From: CAZPYT01 sp964590955
Lineage (GTDB): Bacteria; Patescibacteriota; WWE3; UBA101185; UBA10185
Assembly: GCA_964590955.1 (NCBI GenBank)
Contig: CAZPYT010000011.1
Location: 1 to 28,761, forward strand
Length of the DNA stretch: 28,761 bases
Direction of reading: 5' to 3'
Part shown: in pieces, positions 14,953 to 23,083 of the stretch
Position numbering within the stretch: the first letter of the stretch is position 1
Layout: every line of letters starts with the position of its first letter
Notes under the pieces: model-generated
The model's database searches: none
The model's input: the letters and a program-made list of their open reading frames with translations, nothing else
Told to the model about the DNA's origin: nothing
Program-made: the position numbers and the translations under genes

Positions 14953-15860
14953 GCTTAGCTTATACAAAATTTCATAAGCGTCAAAAAATTTTAGGAGTGA
15001 ATATTGATTTTGGGTTAACCATGCCCGATGTTATTAAGATAATAGATGCCAAAATTAAGCAGAAAAAAGAGTCTTATCTCGTGGCCACGACTAATCCGTA
15101 TTTTATAATGTCCGCACAATCCAATAAAGAATTTAAAAGTGTAATCAACAAATCATTATTATCTATTCCTGATGGAATAGGAGTTCTTTATGCCGAAAAG
15201 TATACAGATTACCTGAAAAAAAATAAAATAAAAAATAGTCTCGTTGCATTTTATGCCGGGATAAAAGTTGGAATTCAAGGTTTTTTAAAAGTAATAGATA
15301 TCGGTACAACTCTTACAGGTGTTGAATTGACAGATCAGCTATTTAAACTTGCTAACGATAATAAATATACAGTTTTCATATTGGGAGGTAGATTAAGAGA
15401 CAATAAAGGACATGGGGTATCTACAAGTAACTATGACATGGCTAGCGATGCTTCACGTATTATTAAGTCATTGTATCCTAATATACGTATTGTTGGTGCT
15501 ACCTCCGCGTATAATAGAGAAAGCTCTGATGATGAGCGTACTGTGTCTTATATACATAAGTGCATGTCAATGCGCCGGGTTGATAGGATTGACATACTAT
15601 TGGTTGCATACAATCCAATATTACAAGAATTATGGATAAATAGAAATGCGCATAAGGTGCCGAGCACTGTATCAGTAGGAATAGGCAGGACACTGGACTA
15701 CATAACAGGAAATATGAAAAAAGCGCCTGAGATATACGACAGATGGCACTTATCGTGGTTATATGCGTTATACTTACAACCATGGAGATTTGTCAGAGTA
15801 ATTGTGACAATGGTGAAATACCCATGGTATGTGCACAAAGAGTCTGTCAAAAAACTATAA
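14949..15860 (+). CDS. WecG/TagA/CpsF-family (GT26) glycosyltransferase
   Basis: 303 residues. Enzymes of this family add a ManNAc-type sugar from a UDP donor to a lipid-linked sugar at the inner membrane face, building teichoic acids, enterobacterial common antigen or capsules. Visible motifs: VATTNPYFIMSAQ (Thr48, Asn49), SIPDGIGVLYA (Asp75, the proposed catalytic base in TagA), TGVELTDQLFKLA, TVFILGG, DILLVAYNPILQELWINRN, and VGIGRTLDYITGN. The C-terminal DRWHLSWLYALYLQPWRF matches the family's membrane-docking appendage. It is about 50 residues longer than typical members, from inserts around residues 85-120 and 155-170. The start overlaps the mreB stop. Donor and acceptor cannot be read from sequence. 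Confidence 0.88.
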   Translation: MSLAYTKFHKRQKILGVNIDFGLTMPDVIKIIDAKIKQKKESYLVATTNPYFIMSAQSNKEFKSVINKSLLSIPDGIGVLYAEKYTDYLKKNKIKNSLVAFYAGIKVGIQGFLKVIDIGTTLTGVELTDQLFKLANDNKYTVFILGGRLRDNKGHGVSTSNYDMASDASRIIKSLYPNIRIVGATSAYNRESSDDERTVSYIHKCMSMRRVDRIDILLVAYNPILQELWINRNAHKVPSTVSVGIGRTLDYITGNMKKAPEIYDRWHLSWLYALYLQPWRFVRVIVTMVKYPWYVHKESVKKL

Positions 15861-15875
15861 ATATTTAAAAAAATC

Positions 15876-15905
15876 TTGACATTAATACATATGCATGATT
15901 ACACT
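15876..15905 (+). promoter_or_regulatory. Promoter of the HTH/linker gene
   Basis: A perfect TTGACA (15876-15881), an 18-nt spacer and TACACT (15900-15905), ending 5 nt before the ATG at 15911. Best-formed -35 of the leaderless set. Confidence 0.6.
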
Positions 15906-15910
15906 AAAGT

Positions 15911-16957
15911 ATGCAATTGGAAGATAGATTTTATACATCAACAGAAGTAGCGGAAATATTAGGCGTTAGTCTGAGATCTGTGTACAGATATTTGGAAGAC
16001 GGAAAATTGAAAGCCGAAGTTAAAACTGCCACTGGAAGACATCGCTTCACAAGACAAAATATAAATGATTTTCTTTATCCTGACGGAAAGAGTACAGCTT
16101 TATTTGTAGAAGACGACTCAAAAAAGCAGATAACAAGAAATCAGCAAGAAATTAGGGAGCCGACTCAAACTCATGTACAAGAAAATATTCAAATGAGACA
16201 AGATCAAGGCAATATGATTAAAAAACAAATGAATGAAGATCCTCAGCCGATTGAAGAAAGAGAAGAACAAGTAGATTGGCTGGCAAAGTTTAGAGAGGCT
16301 GCAAGCAAATATAAACAAGATGAAACAGAAAATGAGATTAAGCATGAGGTACAACAGCCTTTTGCGCAGAGTCCGTCAATGCCTGTAGCAGAACCTGCAA
16401 GACCCTATTATGAACAAAAACCAATGAGTCACCCAAGTACTCAATATAATCAAGAAAACCAATACAGTGCTCCTCAACAACCAAGACAAGAGCCCATGCA
16501 GCCGATTCAACAACCGGTTTATCAACCTCCGGTATATTCTTCGCCTGCATATTCCCCACAGACATCACCGGAAGTATCTTTTATGTATTATCGTAGTATG
16601 CTTGGTGGCTTGAAGGATATTGCCCAAAACCTAGATAAAAGTGCAAGAAACTCAAATCTTGACTATGCATTTACGCTGAATGCGGGTGCTTCTTTGCATA
16701 AACCAATAAAACCGTTTGCAACATTGCATGCATATGTAAAATCTTCAGACAGGGACTTTTTTGAGAAAATACTGAGATTAACGGCATCAAATCAATCAAA
16801 TGCTCAGTTATGTTTGATGATATCGGACAGCAGCGCAATCTATGCAAATAGAGAAGAGGTGCATGGTCTTTTTGTTGTCGCCAGAGATCGACTGAAGAAA
16901 GATATCTCTGTCTATGGTGATGCTCATTTAGCTCAAGAAGTAGCAGATATTCTATAA
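15911..16957 (+). CDS. Excisionase/MerR-type HTH protein with Q/P-rich linker and unknown C-terminal domain
   Basis: 348 residues. The N-terminal domain (9-57) is a clear winged helix-turn-helix of the excisionase/MerR type: STEVAEILGVSLRSVYRYLE, then GRHRFTRQNINDFLYP. Residues about 75-145 are charged and Q/E-rich. Residues 150-222 are a low-complexity linker of Q, P, Y and S (repeats such as QQPRQEPMQP and PPVYSSPAYSP). Residues about 226-348 form a compact domain (MYYRSMLGGLKDIAQNLDKS, HAYVKSSDRDFFEKIL, LMISDSSAIYANREEV) that I do not recognise; it looks like an alpha/beta sensor or oligomerisation domain. No membrane segment. A role as a regulator of the adjoining glucan genes is inference from position only. 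Confidence 0.75.
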   Translation: MQLEDRFYTSTEVAEILGVSLRSVYRYLEDGKLKAEVKTATGRHRFTRQNINDFLYPDGKSTALFVEDDSKKQITRNQQEIREPTQTHVQENIQMRQDQGNMIKKQMNEDPQPIEEREEQVDWLAKFREAASKYKQDETENEIKHEVQQPFAQSPSMPVAEPARPYYEQKPMSHPSTQYNQENQYSAPQQPRQEPMQPIQQPVYQPPVYSSPAYSPQTSPEVSFMYYRSMLGGLKDIAQNLDKSARNSNLDYAFTLNAGASLHKPIKPFATLHAYVKSSDRDFFEKILRLTASNQSNAQLCLMISDSSAIYANREEVHGLFVVARDRLKKDISVYGDAHLAQEVADIL

Positions 16958-16969
16958 TTTCCTTTTTTC

Positions 16970-16978
16970 TGATAGAAT
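16970..16978 (+). promoter_or_regulatory. Extended -10 box of the first GT5 gene
   Basis: TGATAGAAT (16970-16978), a TGn-extended -10 with five of six consensus bases, ends 6 nt before the ATG at 16985. It lies in the 27-bp gap after the HTH gene. Confidence 0.55.
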
Positions 16979-16984
16979 CAACCT

Positions 16985-18511
16985 ATGCCTAAAAAGCGTG
17001 ATAATTTTAAAGTTTTAATAGTTGCTGCTGAGGCTGCACCCTATGCTACTGTTGGTGGTTTTTCTCAGGTTGTAGCTTATTTGTCGAAAACTATGATTCC
17101 TCTGGGTGTGGATATCAGAATCTTTATGCCCAAGTTTGGTTCTATAGACCAAGAAAAGTACAAAATGGATATGGTTTATCAAGGGCTGAAGGTTCCTACT
17201 GGAGATGATCATAATCCTCATTTGATATGTAATGTTAAAAAAAGAGTAAGTGAAGACAATGTTACCACTTACTTTTTAGAAAATCAGGAGTACTACGAGA
17301 AGCGAGCTAATGTTTATAACTACAGCGACGACCCCACCCGTTGGGCATTATTGTCAAGAGGAGTGCTGGAGTTTGTAAGAACCGAGGAATTTATACCTGA
17401 TATTATTCACTGTAATGATTGGCATACCGGACTTGTTTCCAATTATATGAAGACGGATTACAAGAAAGATCCGATCCTTGAGAAAATTGCTACGGTTTTT
17501 ACTATACATAATCTTGCTATTCAAGGGTATATGCTTGATCATAGGAATCCGACAGAGCTTGAGTCTGACGATGGAAAAGCCAATGTTGCCGCATTTTTTT
17601 CGCCACGTATCAACTCTCAGAATTTTATGAAACGGGGTATTTTGTATTCTGATGTTGTTAATACAGTTTCTAAGACTTATGCCAAAGAAATTCTTACACA
17701 TGATTTTGGCGAGGGTTTGGATAAGCTGTTGCTGGAATTAAGAAGTAAACTTTTTGGGATAATTAACGGCTTAGATTATGCAGAGTTTGATCCATCAACA
17801 GATCAGCTAATTGCCAAGAATTTTTCAATCAATAATATCGAAGATCGTGCTGTAAATAAAAAGGCCTTGCAGGATGCATTTGACCTAACTTATGATCCGG
17901 ACGCTTTGTTATTAGGGTTTGTTGGAAGACTCGATTACCAAAAAGGTGTTGACTTAATTGTAGATACCTTACCCCACGCACTAAAAGATTTTAATGTGCA
18001 GTTTGTACAAGTAGGCGGTGGGGATGGAGGACTTACCTCAAGGCTATATCAGATAAAAGAACAATATCCAAAAAATATTGGAATTCATCCTTATCCAAAT
18101 TTTTCTTTACCTCGTCAGGTTTTTGCCGGAAGTGACTGTATTTTATATCCCTCAAGATTTGAACCTTGCGGAATAGTGCAGATCGAATCTCTTAGGTATG
18201 GTGCTATTCCTATTGTCAGAAAAGTTGGAGGTTTGGCTGATACTGTAGAAAATTTTAACTCAATAAAAAAAACAGGTAATGGGTTGGTTTTTAATGACTT
18301 TAATGTTTTCAGCTTATTTGCTTCGATTGTTCGTGCTGTAGAGCTTAAAAATAACAAAAAACTATGGTTGAAATTGCAGCACAATGCAATGCAGTCCGAT
18401 TACAGCTGGGAATTTAGTGCACGTGAGTACATCAAACTTTATAATACAGCAGTGTCATTTCATGAACGAAAAGAAATTAGGATAAAAACTATAGAGGATT
18501 ACTTAAGTTAG
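16985..18511 (+). CDS. GT5 glycogen/starch synthase-like glycosyltransferase (variant donor loop)
   Basis: 508 residues, GT-B fold. Expected GlgA motifs are present: LIVAAEAAPYATVGGFSQVV at the N-terminus, HCNDWHTGLVSNY, TVFTIHNLAIQGY, NTVSKTYAKEI, GIINGLDYAEFDP, FVGRLDYQKGVDLI, and SRFEPCGIVQIESLRYGAIP with GGLADTV (the family E-x7-E region). Glycogen synthases add glucose from ADP- or UDP-glucose to an alpha-1,4-glucan. The conserved Lys of the K-x-G-G-L motif, which contacts the donor phosphate, is replaced by Thr22 (TVGGF). The paralogue at 21670 keeps Lys. Donor or activity may therefore differ, so I withhold the glgA symbol. It has its own promoter and is followed after 3 nt by the promoter of the rod-like RNA. 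Stop TAG. Confidence 0.85.
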   Translation: MPKKRDNFKVLIVAAEAAPYATVGGFSQVVAYLSKTMIPLGVDIRIFMPKFGSIDQEKYKMDMVYQGLKVPTGDDHNPHLICNVKKRVSEDNVTTYFLENQEYYEKRANVYNYSDDPTRWALLSRGVLEFVRTEEFIPDIIHCNDWHTGLVSNYMKTDYKKDPILEKIATVFTIHNLAIQGYMLDHRNPTELESDDGKANVAAFFSPRINSQNFMKRGILYSDVVNTVSKTYAKEILTHDFGEGLDKLLLELRSKLFGIINGLDYAEFDPSTDQLIAKNFSINNIEDRAVNKKALQDAFDLTYDPDALLLGFVGRLDYQKGVDLIVDTLPHALKDFNVQFVQVGGGDGGLTSRLYQIKEQYPKNIGIHPYPNFSLPRQVFAGSDCILYPSRFEPCGIVQIESLRYGAIPIVRKVGGLADTVENFNSIKKTGNGLVFNDFNVFSLFASIVRAVELKNNKKLWLKLQHNAMQSDYSWEFSAREYIKLYNTAVSFHERKEIRIKTIEDYLS

Positions 18512-18514
18512 GAT

Positions 18515-18543
18515 TTGACAGACCTATATAAATTTGCTATTAT
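18515..18543 (+). promoter_or_regulatory. Strong promoter of the rod-like RNA
   Basis: A perfect TTGACA (18515-18520), exactly 17 nt, then TATTAT (18538-18543). It begins 3 nt after the stop of the GT5 gene. The predicted start is near 18550, 235 nt before the next coding start, so it appears to drive a separate short transcript. Confidence 0.7.
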
Positions 18544-18549
18544 AACCGG

Positions 18550-18651
18550 GTAGTCAGATGAAGGGTCTTTCCCGAATTAGACACTAAAGTTTCTTATTCT
18601 GTGGGCAGGAGAATACGAAACCGTCTAATCCGGGACAGGCCCTTTATTTTT
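18550..18651 (+). ncRNA. Putative rod-shaped non-coding RNA
   Basis: Between two glucan genes, a well-formed promoter is followed by a long hairpin and a T-run. Paired blocks by eye: AAGGGTC (18561-18567) with GGCCCTT (18638-18644, one G-U); CCCG with CGGG; ATTAGAC (18576-18582) with GTCTAAT (18623-18629); GTTTC with GAAAC; TATTCT (18595-18600) with AGAATA (18610-18615); 9-nt apical loop GTGGGCAGG. Gaps are a 3x3 loop, two single mismatches and one 6/1 bulge. The RNA ends in TTTATTTTT (18643-18651). About 100 nt in all. It is rod-like, as 6S and SRP RNAs are, but the SRP GGAA apical motif is absent and it is shorter than known 6S RNAs. It may also act as a terminator/attenuator between the genes. 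No protein is encoded. Confidence 0.6.
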
Positions 18652-18768
18652 GCCTGCTGTAGTAACGCAGTCTCGTCTGAAGATATTTTTAGCCCATCGT
18701 GAAGTAACCAGTGTTTAGGTATTTAAATCAAAGAATTTCATTATTTCTGTTTGTGTTTAATGCGCTTA

Positions 18769-18777
18769 TGTTATAAT
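18769..18777 (+). promoter_or_regulatory. Extended -10 box of the first GH57 gene
   Basis: TGTTATAAT (18769-18777) is a perfect extended -10. The GTG start at 18785 follows after 7 nt; an ATG at 18783 is out of frame. Leaderless GTG initiation is implied. Confidence 0.6.
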
Positions 18778-18784
18778 CGTCAAT

Positions 18785-20059
18785 GTGAACTTAGCGATAC
18801 TTTTACACATATATCAACCTCCTACACAAGATAGTAAGGTCTTGCGCCAGATTACTGATGTTTGTTATCTACCTCTAATTAAATCGATAAGAAATAAACT
18901 AAATCTAAAAATCACTCTTAACATGCCTTTGTCGCTTGCATATCAGCTTCATCAAAATAAATACGATTCTCTTTTACAAAAAATTAAGGAACTATATGAG
19001 GAAGACAGACTGGAACTTACATCAACCGGTGCATTTCATCCGCTTTTTACAAGAATTCCGTCAGAACTTATTGAAAAAGAACTGATTCTTAATGAGTTTG
19101 GTTTGGGGTATTACTTGGGCAAGAATAAGGGATTCGAAGGCGAAGATGCGATTTTAATGAAAAATCTAAATGGTGTATTTCCGCCTGAAATGGCTGTGAA
19201 TCAGAATGTAATCGAGACTTTGGATAAGCTTGGTTATTCATGGGTTGCTGTAGATGAAGTGAGCTTAGCAGAGGATTACCTTAACAACAAAAACAATAAT
19301 GTAGTTTTTTCTTATGATCGTTTAAATATTAAAGTAGTAACGAGAAATACAAAACTCAGCAATATGATTTCTTTTAAACGCGACACGAATATTGAGGATA
19401 TAACGAACACACTGCTTGGATTAAGGCAGGAGAATTCAGATGTTTTGATAGCCATGGATGGGGAATTTTTTGGTTGGCACTTTAATGAAGGTTTATATTT
19501 GTTTGACCTTCTTGTAAATAAGATACAGGAATTGGGTATAAACATGGTTACAACTTCAGAGCTGATAGAGGGCGCATCTACAACAAAAATAGAGACAATT
19601 CATGAGGCTACCTGGGGTGCAAGTAACGAGAATATGAAATCAGGTGAGCTTTATCCAATGTGGCATATTTCAGGCAACAAGATTCAAGATTTGTTGTGGA
19701 AACTTTATAATCGCATAGTGGAAACAGACGACTTTCGAGAGACTGTAGGCGTATCTGCTACCGATAAGCATGAATTTGTTCTTGAGACTTTTCCTGTGTG
19801 GGATGTCAATGAATTAGATAAGCTAAAGGACGTGCCACTTAAAAATAAATTGTATAAAGACTTGTTGTTATTACAAAGTTTGAACAGTGATCAGTTTTGG
19901 TGGGCATCGAAAGCAGCCGTTGGGGGAGTTGAAATGTACAGTAAGCACTTGATATCCAATTCGCTGGATCTGTATAAAAAATACGCTCTTGTATCAGGAG
20001 ATAAAGACCTTCAGGAATTTGTGGATGATATTTCAAACCAAATAAAGACTTTATTGTAG
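18785..20059 (+). CDS. GH57-family glycoside hydrolase/glucanotransferase (first)
   Basis: 424 residues. GH57 motifs are visible: HIYQP (8-12), STGAFHP (80-86), VFPPEMAVN with the expected nucleophile Glu135, IAMDGEFFGWH with the expected acid Asp225, and the late SDQFWWAS. GH57 enzymes are retaining alpha-amylases, 4-alpha-glucanotransferases or branching enzymes acting on alpha-glucans. Which activity applies cannot be read here. No signal peptide is present, so the enzyme is cytoplasmic. GTG start at 18785; a 3-nt gap separates it from the second GH57 gene, so the two are co-transcribed and probably act as a pair. Confidence 0.88.
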   Translation: MNLAILLHIYQPPTQDSKVLRQITDVCYLPLIKSIRNKLNLKITLNMPLSLAYQLHQNKYDSLLQKIKELYEEDRLELTSTGAFHPLFTRIPSELIEKELILNEFGLGYYLGKNKGFEGEDAILMKNLNGVFPPEMAVNQNVIETLDKLGYSWVAVDEVSLAEDYLNNKNNNVVFSYDRLNIKVVTRNTKLSNMISFKRDTNIEDITNTLLGLRQENSDVLIAMDGEFFGWHFNEGLYLFDLLVNKIQELGINMVTTSELIEGASTTKIETIHEATWGASNENMKSGELYPMWHISGNKIQDLLWKLYNRIVETDDFRETVGVSATDKHEFVLETFPVWDVNELDKLKDVPLKNKLYKDLLLLQSLNSDQFWWASKAAVGGVEMYSKHLISNSLDLYKKYALVSGDKDLQEFVDDISNQIKTLL

Positions 20060-20062
20060 AGT

Positions 20063-21610
20063 ATGAAAATTTCTTTTTTACTACATTTTTACCAGCCGCA
20101 TGATCAGCAGCCTGACATTTTAGAGAGAGTTGTGAATGAGTCATATCGTCCATTGGTAAAAGGTTTACTTGAAAGACCTCATGCAAAAATCATAGTAAAT
20201 ATTACCGGGGCTTTATCGAAATTGTTGATAGAACATGGTTATAAAGACGTAACCGACGGTCTTCGTACACTGGCGGAAAGGGGTCAAATAGAACTTACAG
20301 GTACGTGCATGTATCATGCATTTTTACCTTTAATTCCTGAACAGGAAGCATTACGCCAGGTGGAATTAAACGAAGAAGTAAATGCTGAAATTTATGGCTC
20401 AAAGAATATGGGGAGAGGTTTTTTTTCACCTGAAATGGCGATAAATCAACAGGTATTTAAAATCATCAGCAAACGGAAATATGAATGGGTTGCAGTGCCT
20501 CAAATTGCCAGTGTTGACAGTAACGTTACACCGGACAAACTATATAGACATTCGGATTATAAAGATTTGCATGTATTTTTTAGAAATAAGCGCGTTAGTT
20601 CGCTAATCTTGTCTTCGGTGGTTAGAGATGCCGAATCTTTGATAAACGAAACCAGGGATTTGCATGATACTGATAAATACTGGTTTTGTGTTATGGATGC
20701 TGAGACGTTTGGTCATCATAGGATAGGCCACGAGAAAGTGTTGTTTCAAATTCTTGATCATGATTTTTTTAGCCCTGTGACGGCACAAGACTTAATTGCA
20801 GATTTAGAGCAAAATGTCGAAACACACCCATCGAAACTGAGAGATTGTACTTGGACCAACAGCGAGCAGGATTTACACCTGAACAAGATTCAAAGTTCTT
20901 TTATTCTGTGGAAAGACTCTGAAAACCCCATTCACAATTTGCAGTGGGCATTTGTTGCCTTTGTGATAAGCACTGTAAATAAGCACAAGGACAAATCAAC
21001 GGTTGATTATGATAAAGCGAGAAAATTACTTGATAAAGCTATAGCATCTGACCAATTTTGGTGGGCATCGGTCAAACCCTGGTGGAGTCTGGAGATGATT
21101 GAACAAGGTGCCTTTAACCTAAAGGAAGTAATAAATGTACTTTATTTTGGAAATGATAACGCTCAAACTGATAAAGCAAACGACTACTACAGAAAGATTT
21201 TAGACCAGGCTTTTGAATGGCAGCGCTCAGGCTATATTCGACAAAAGCATCTGGAAAATTCTGCAACGTATATGTCAAAACCTTTTGGTGAGAGGACGCC
21301 TGTTGAGTGGTACAACCAAATTATTTTGGAGTTTGAAGATGAGATGAACAAAGCTACGGCTAATAAAGACTTCGAGAAAGCAGTGAAATGGCGTGATGCC
21401 ATAATAAAGTTGAATCTAAAAACAGATATTTATGATGTATTACACGTTGTAGATGAATTGTGGAGTGCACGTCAAATCCCTTCGGTAAAGCCTTTTTTGG
21501 AGCACAATTGGGAAGAACTTTCGGATTATGTTAAGGAGTATTTGCTAAGCGTAAAGAATGACAAAGAATTAGAGGCTTGGAAAGCTCGAAACCAGCTGAA
21601 GAAACAATAA
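20063..21610 (+). CDS. GH57-family glycoside hydrolase with C-terminal UVR-like motif
   Basis: 515 residues, cytoplasmic. GH57 motifs: HFYQPH (8-13), LTGTCMYHAFLPL, FFSPEMAINQ with nucleophile Glu124, VMDAETFGHH with acid Asp212, and SDQFWWASVKPWWS. It is a paralogue of the preceding gene with about 90 more residues. Within that extension, residues 422-450 read LEFEDEMNKATANKDFEKA followed by VKWRDAIIKL, which matches the UVR motif of UvrB/UvrC and McsA proteins (E-x-x-M-x-x-A-x-x-x-x-x-F-E-x-A-x-x-x-R-D-x-I). That motif forms an antiparallel coiled hairpin for protein-protein contact. Finding it on a glycosidase suggests docking to a partner or to itself. ATG start 3 nt after the previous stop. 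Confidence 0.86.
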   Translation: MKISFLLHFYQPHDQQPDILERVVNESYRPLVKGLLERPHAKIIVNITGALSKLLIEHGYKDVTDGLRTLAERGQIELTGTCMYHAFLPLIPEQEALRQVELNEEVNAEIYGSKNMGRGFFSPEMAINQQVFKIISKRKYEWVAVPQIASVDSNVTPDKLYRHSDYKDLHVFFRNKRVSSLILSSVVRDAESLINETRDLHDTDKYWFCVMDAETFGHHRIGHEKVLFQILDHDFFSPVTAQDLIADLEQNVETHPSKLRDCTWTNSEQDLHLNKIQSSFILWKDSENPIHNLQWAFVAFVISTVNKHKDKSTVDYDKARKLLDKAIASDQFWWASVKPWWSLEMIEQGAFNLKEVINVLYFGNDNAQTDKANDYYRKILDQAFEWQRSGYIRQKHLENSATYMSKPFGERTPVEWYNQIILEFEDEMNKATANKDFEKAVKWRDAIIKLNLKTDIYDVLHVVDELWSARQIPSVKPFLEHNWEELSDYVKEYLLSVKNDKELEAWKARNQLKKQ

Positions 21611-21669
21611 CTGTTGATAAAGTACTTTGTGTATTTCCACAAATAAAAAAGGTATGATAACCTATACGT

Positions 21670-23079
21670 ATGAGAGTACTGCTCGCTGCCTCAGAAGTTG
21701 CGCCTATAATAAAAATTGGTGGTTTGGGAGATGTTATAGGGTCGCTTCCCAAAGCATTAGAAAAGCTGAAAATTGATGCTGACGTTATAGTCCCATATTA
21801 TCCAAGTGCTAAGGTACAAAATTTAAAGATGTACAAATCACTTGATTTGGAAGTTCCCTTTAATAACGAAAATCACAATGTAGAAATATACAGAACCAAA
21901 TTACCCGGGTCTAATGTCGACGTACATTTGTTAAAGAACACAGAGTATTTTGCTTTAGGCGGCGCTAGCGCGTTTTTGAACAACAGCAGTGAAACCGAAA
22001 TGTTTTCATTTTTTAGCAGGGCAGTTGTAGAATTTATAAAAGCCGAATTTAATACTTATGATCTTGTGCATTGTCACGACTGGCATACCGGATTGATAAC
22101 TCACTTACTGCAGGAAGAATTGCACAACGAGCGCCCGGCTACTTTGTTTACTATCCACAATTTGTTCTATCAGGGAAAGGCAGAAGTAGATATTGTAAAA
22201 GAATTGGGTTTTTCACCCGGATCACATCCCTTAATAGATTATGATATCAAAGATGGAGATTTGAACCTGCTTTTTCAAGGTATTGCCAGTGCGGACTTTA
22301 TAAGCACCGTATCAGAATCTTATGCTGAAGAGATTAAGGGGAGGACATTTGGAACAAATATGGCTGAAACACTTAGATCGAGATCTAACAAATTAGTCGG
22401 TATATTAAATGGTATCGATTATTCATTTTTTCCTCGGGACTTTAGCCGAAAGAACTGGAAGACAAAAAAAGCTGAGCATAAAGCCGATTTACAAAAAAAG
22501 CTTGGTCTTAAAGTCGACCCTGACAAACCGCTGTTTTCTTTTGTATCAAGGATAGATGCCGGGCAAAAAGGGTTAGATATATTGTATGTTTCACTCTCTC
22601 ATATGATCGATATGGGGGGTCAGTTCGTTTTGCTTGGTACCGGCGACAAGAAATGGGAGGAAAAGCTTATAAAGTTTTCTGATTATAAGAAATATCAAGG
22701 TAAAGTCTCTATGAATATTGAATTTAGTGTGGACTTAGCTAATCAGATTTATAGTTCTTCTGACTTTTTTGTAGTTCCTTCAAAATATGAACCCTGTGGT
22801 CTTACTCAAATGATTGCTATGCATTACGGAGCTATACCGATTGTCCGCGGAGTAGGCGGTTTAAAAGATACTGTTAAACACGGCAAAAACGGGATAGTTT
22901 TTGATGGATATTCTTCATTACAGTTGAATAAGGCGATAAATAGCGCATTTAGATTGTTCGAACACAAAGAAGAGTTTGATGAGATGGTTGAGGCTGGACT
23001 TGATTCGGACTTTTCTTGGGATAGAAGCGCTGAAAAGTATAATAAATTATACAAAGAGATAATTAACTCTAGAAAGTAA
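21670..23079 (+). CDS. glgA: Glycogen synthase (GT5, canonical donor loop)
   Basis: 469 residues, close to the usual bacterial GlgA length. VLLAASEVAPIIKIGGLGDV holds the K-x-G-G-L donor motif with Lys15 intact. Further motifs: HCHDWHTGLITHLL, TLFTIHNLFYQG, STVSESYAEEI, GILNGIDYSFFP, FVSRIDAGQKGLDIL, and SKYEPCGLTQMIAMHYGAIP with VGGLKDTV. It adds glucose from an NDP-glucose, usually ADP-glucose, to the growing alpha-1,4-glucan. It follows the GH57 pair after a 59-nt gap with a possible weak -10 (TGATAACCT, 21655-21663, 6 nt before the ATG). The galT-like gene begins 4 nt after its stop, so supply of activated glucose may be coupled to polymer synthesis. Confidence 0.92.
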   Translation: MRVLLAASEVAPIIKIGGLGDVIGSLPKALEKLKIDADVIVPYYPSAKVQNLKMYKSLDLEVPFNNENHNVEIYRTKLPGSNVDVHLLKNTEYFALGGASAFLNNSSETEMFSFFSRAVVEFIKAEFNTYDLVHCHDWHTGLITHLLQEELHNERPATLFTIHNLFYQGKAEVDIVKELGFSPGSHPLIDYDIKDGDLNLLFQGIASADFISTVSESYAEEIKGRTFGTNMAETLRSRSNKLVGILNGIDYSFFPRDFSRKNWKTKKAEHKADLQKKLGLKVDPDKPLFSFVSRIDAGQKGLDILYVSLSHMIDMGGQFVLLGTGDKKWEEKLIKFSDYKKYQGKVSMNIEFSVDLANQIYSSSDFFVVPSKYEPCGLTQMIAMHYGAIPIVRGVGGLKDTVKHGKNGIVFDGYSSLQLNKAINSAFRLFEHKEEFDEMVEAGLDSDFSWDRSAEKYNKLYKEIINSRK

Positions 23080-23083
23080 AAAT

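Noticed and set aside
18550..18651. Naming the rod-like RNA as 6S or SRP RNA
   Set aside because: The SRP GGAA apical motif is missing, there is no single large central bubble, and the length is about half that of known 6S RNAs.
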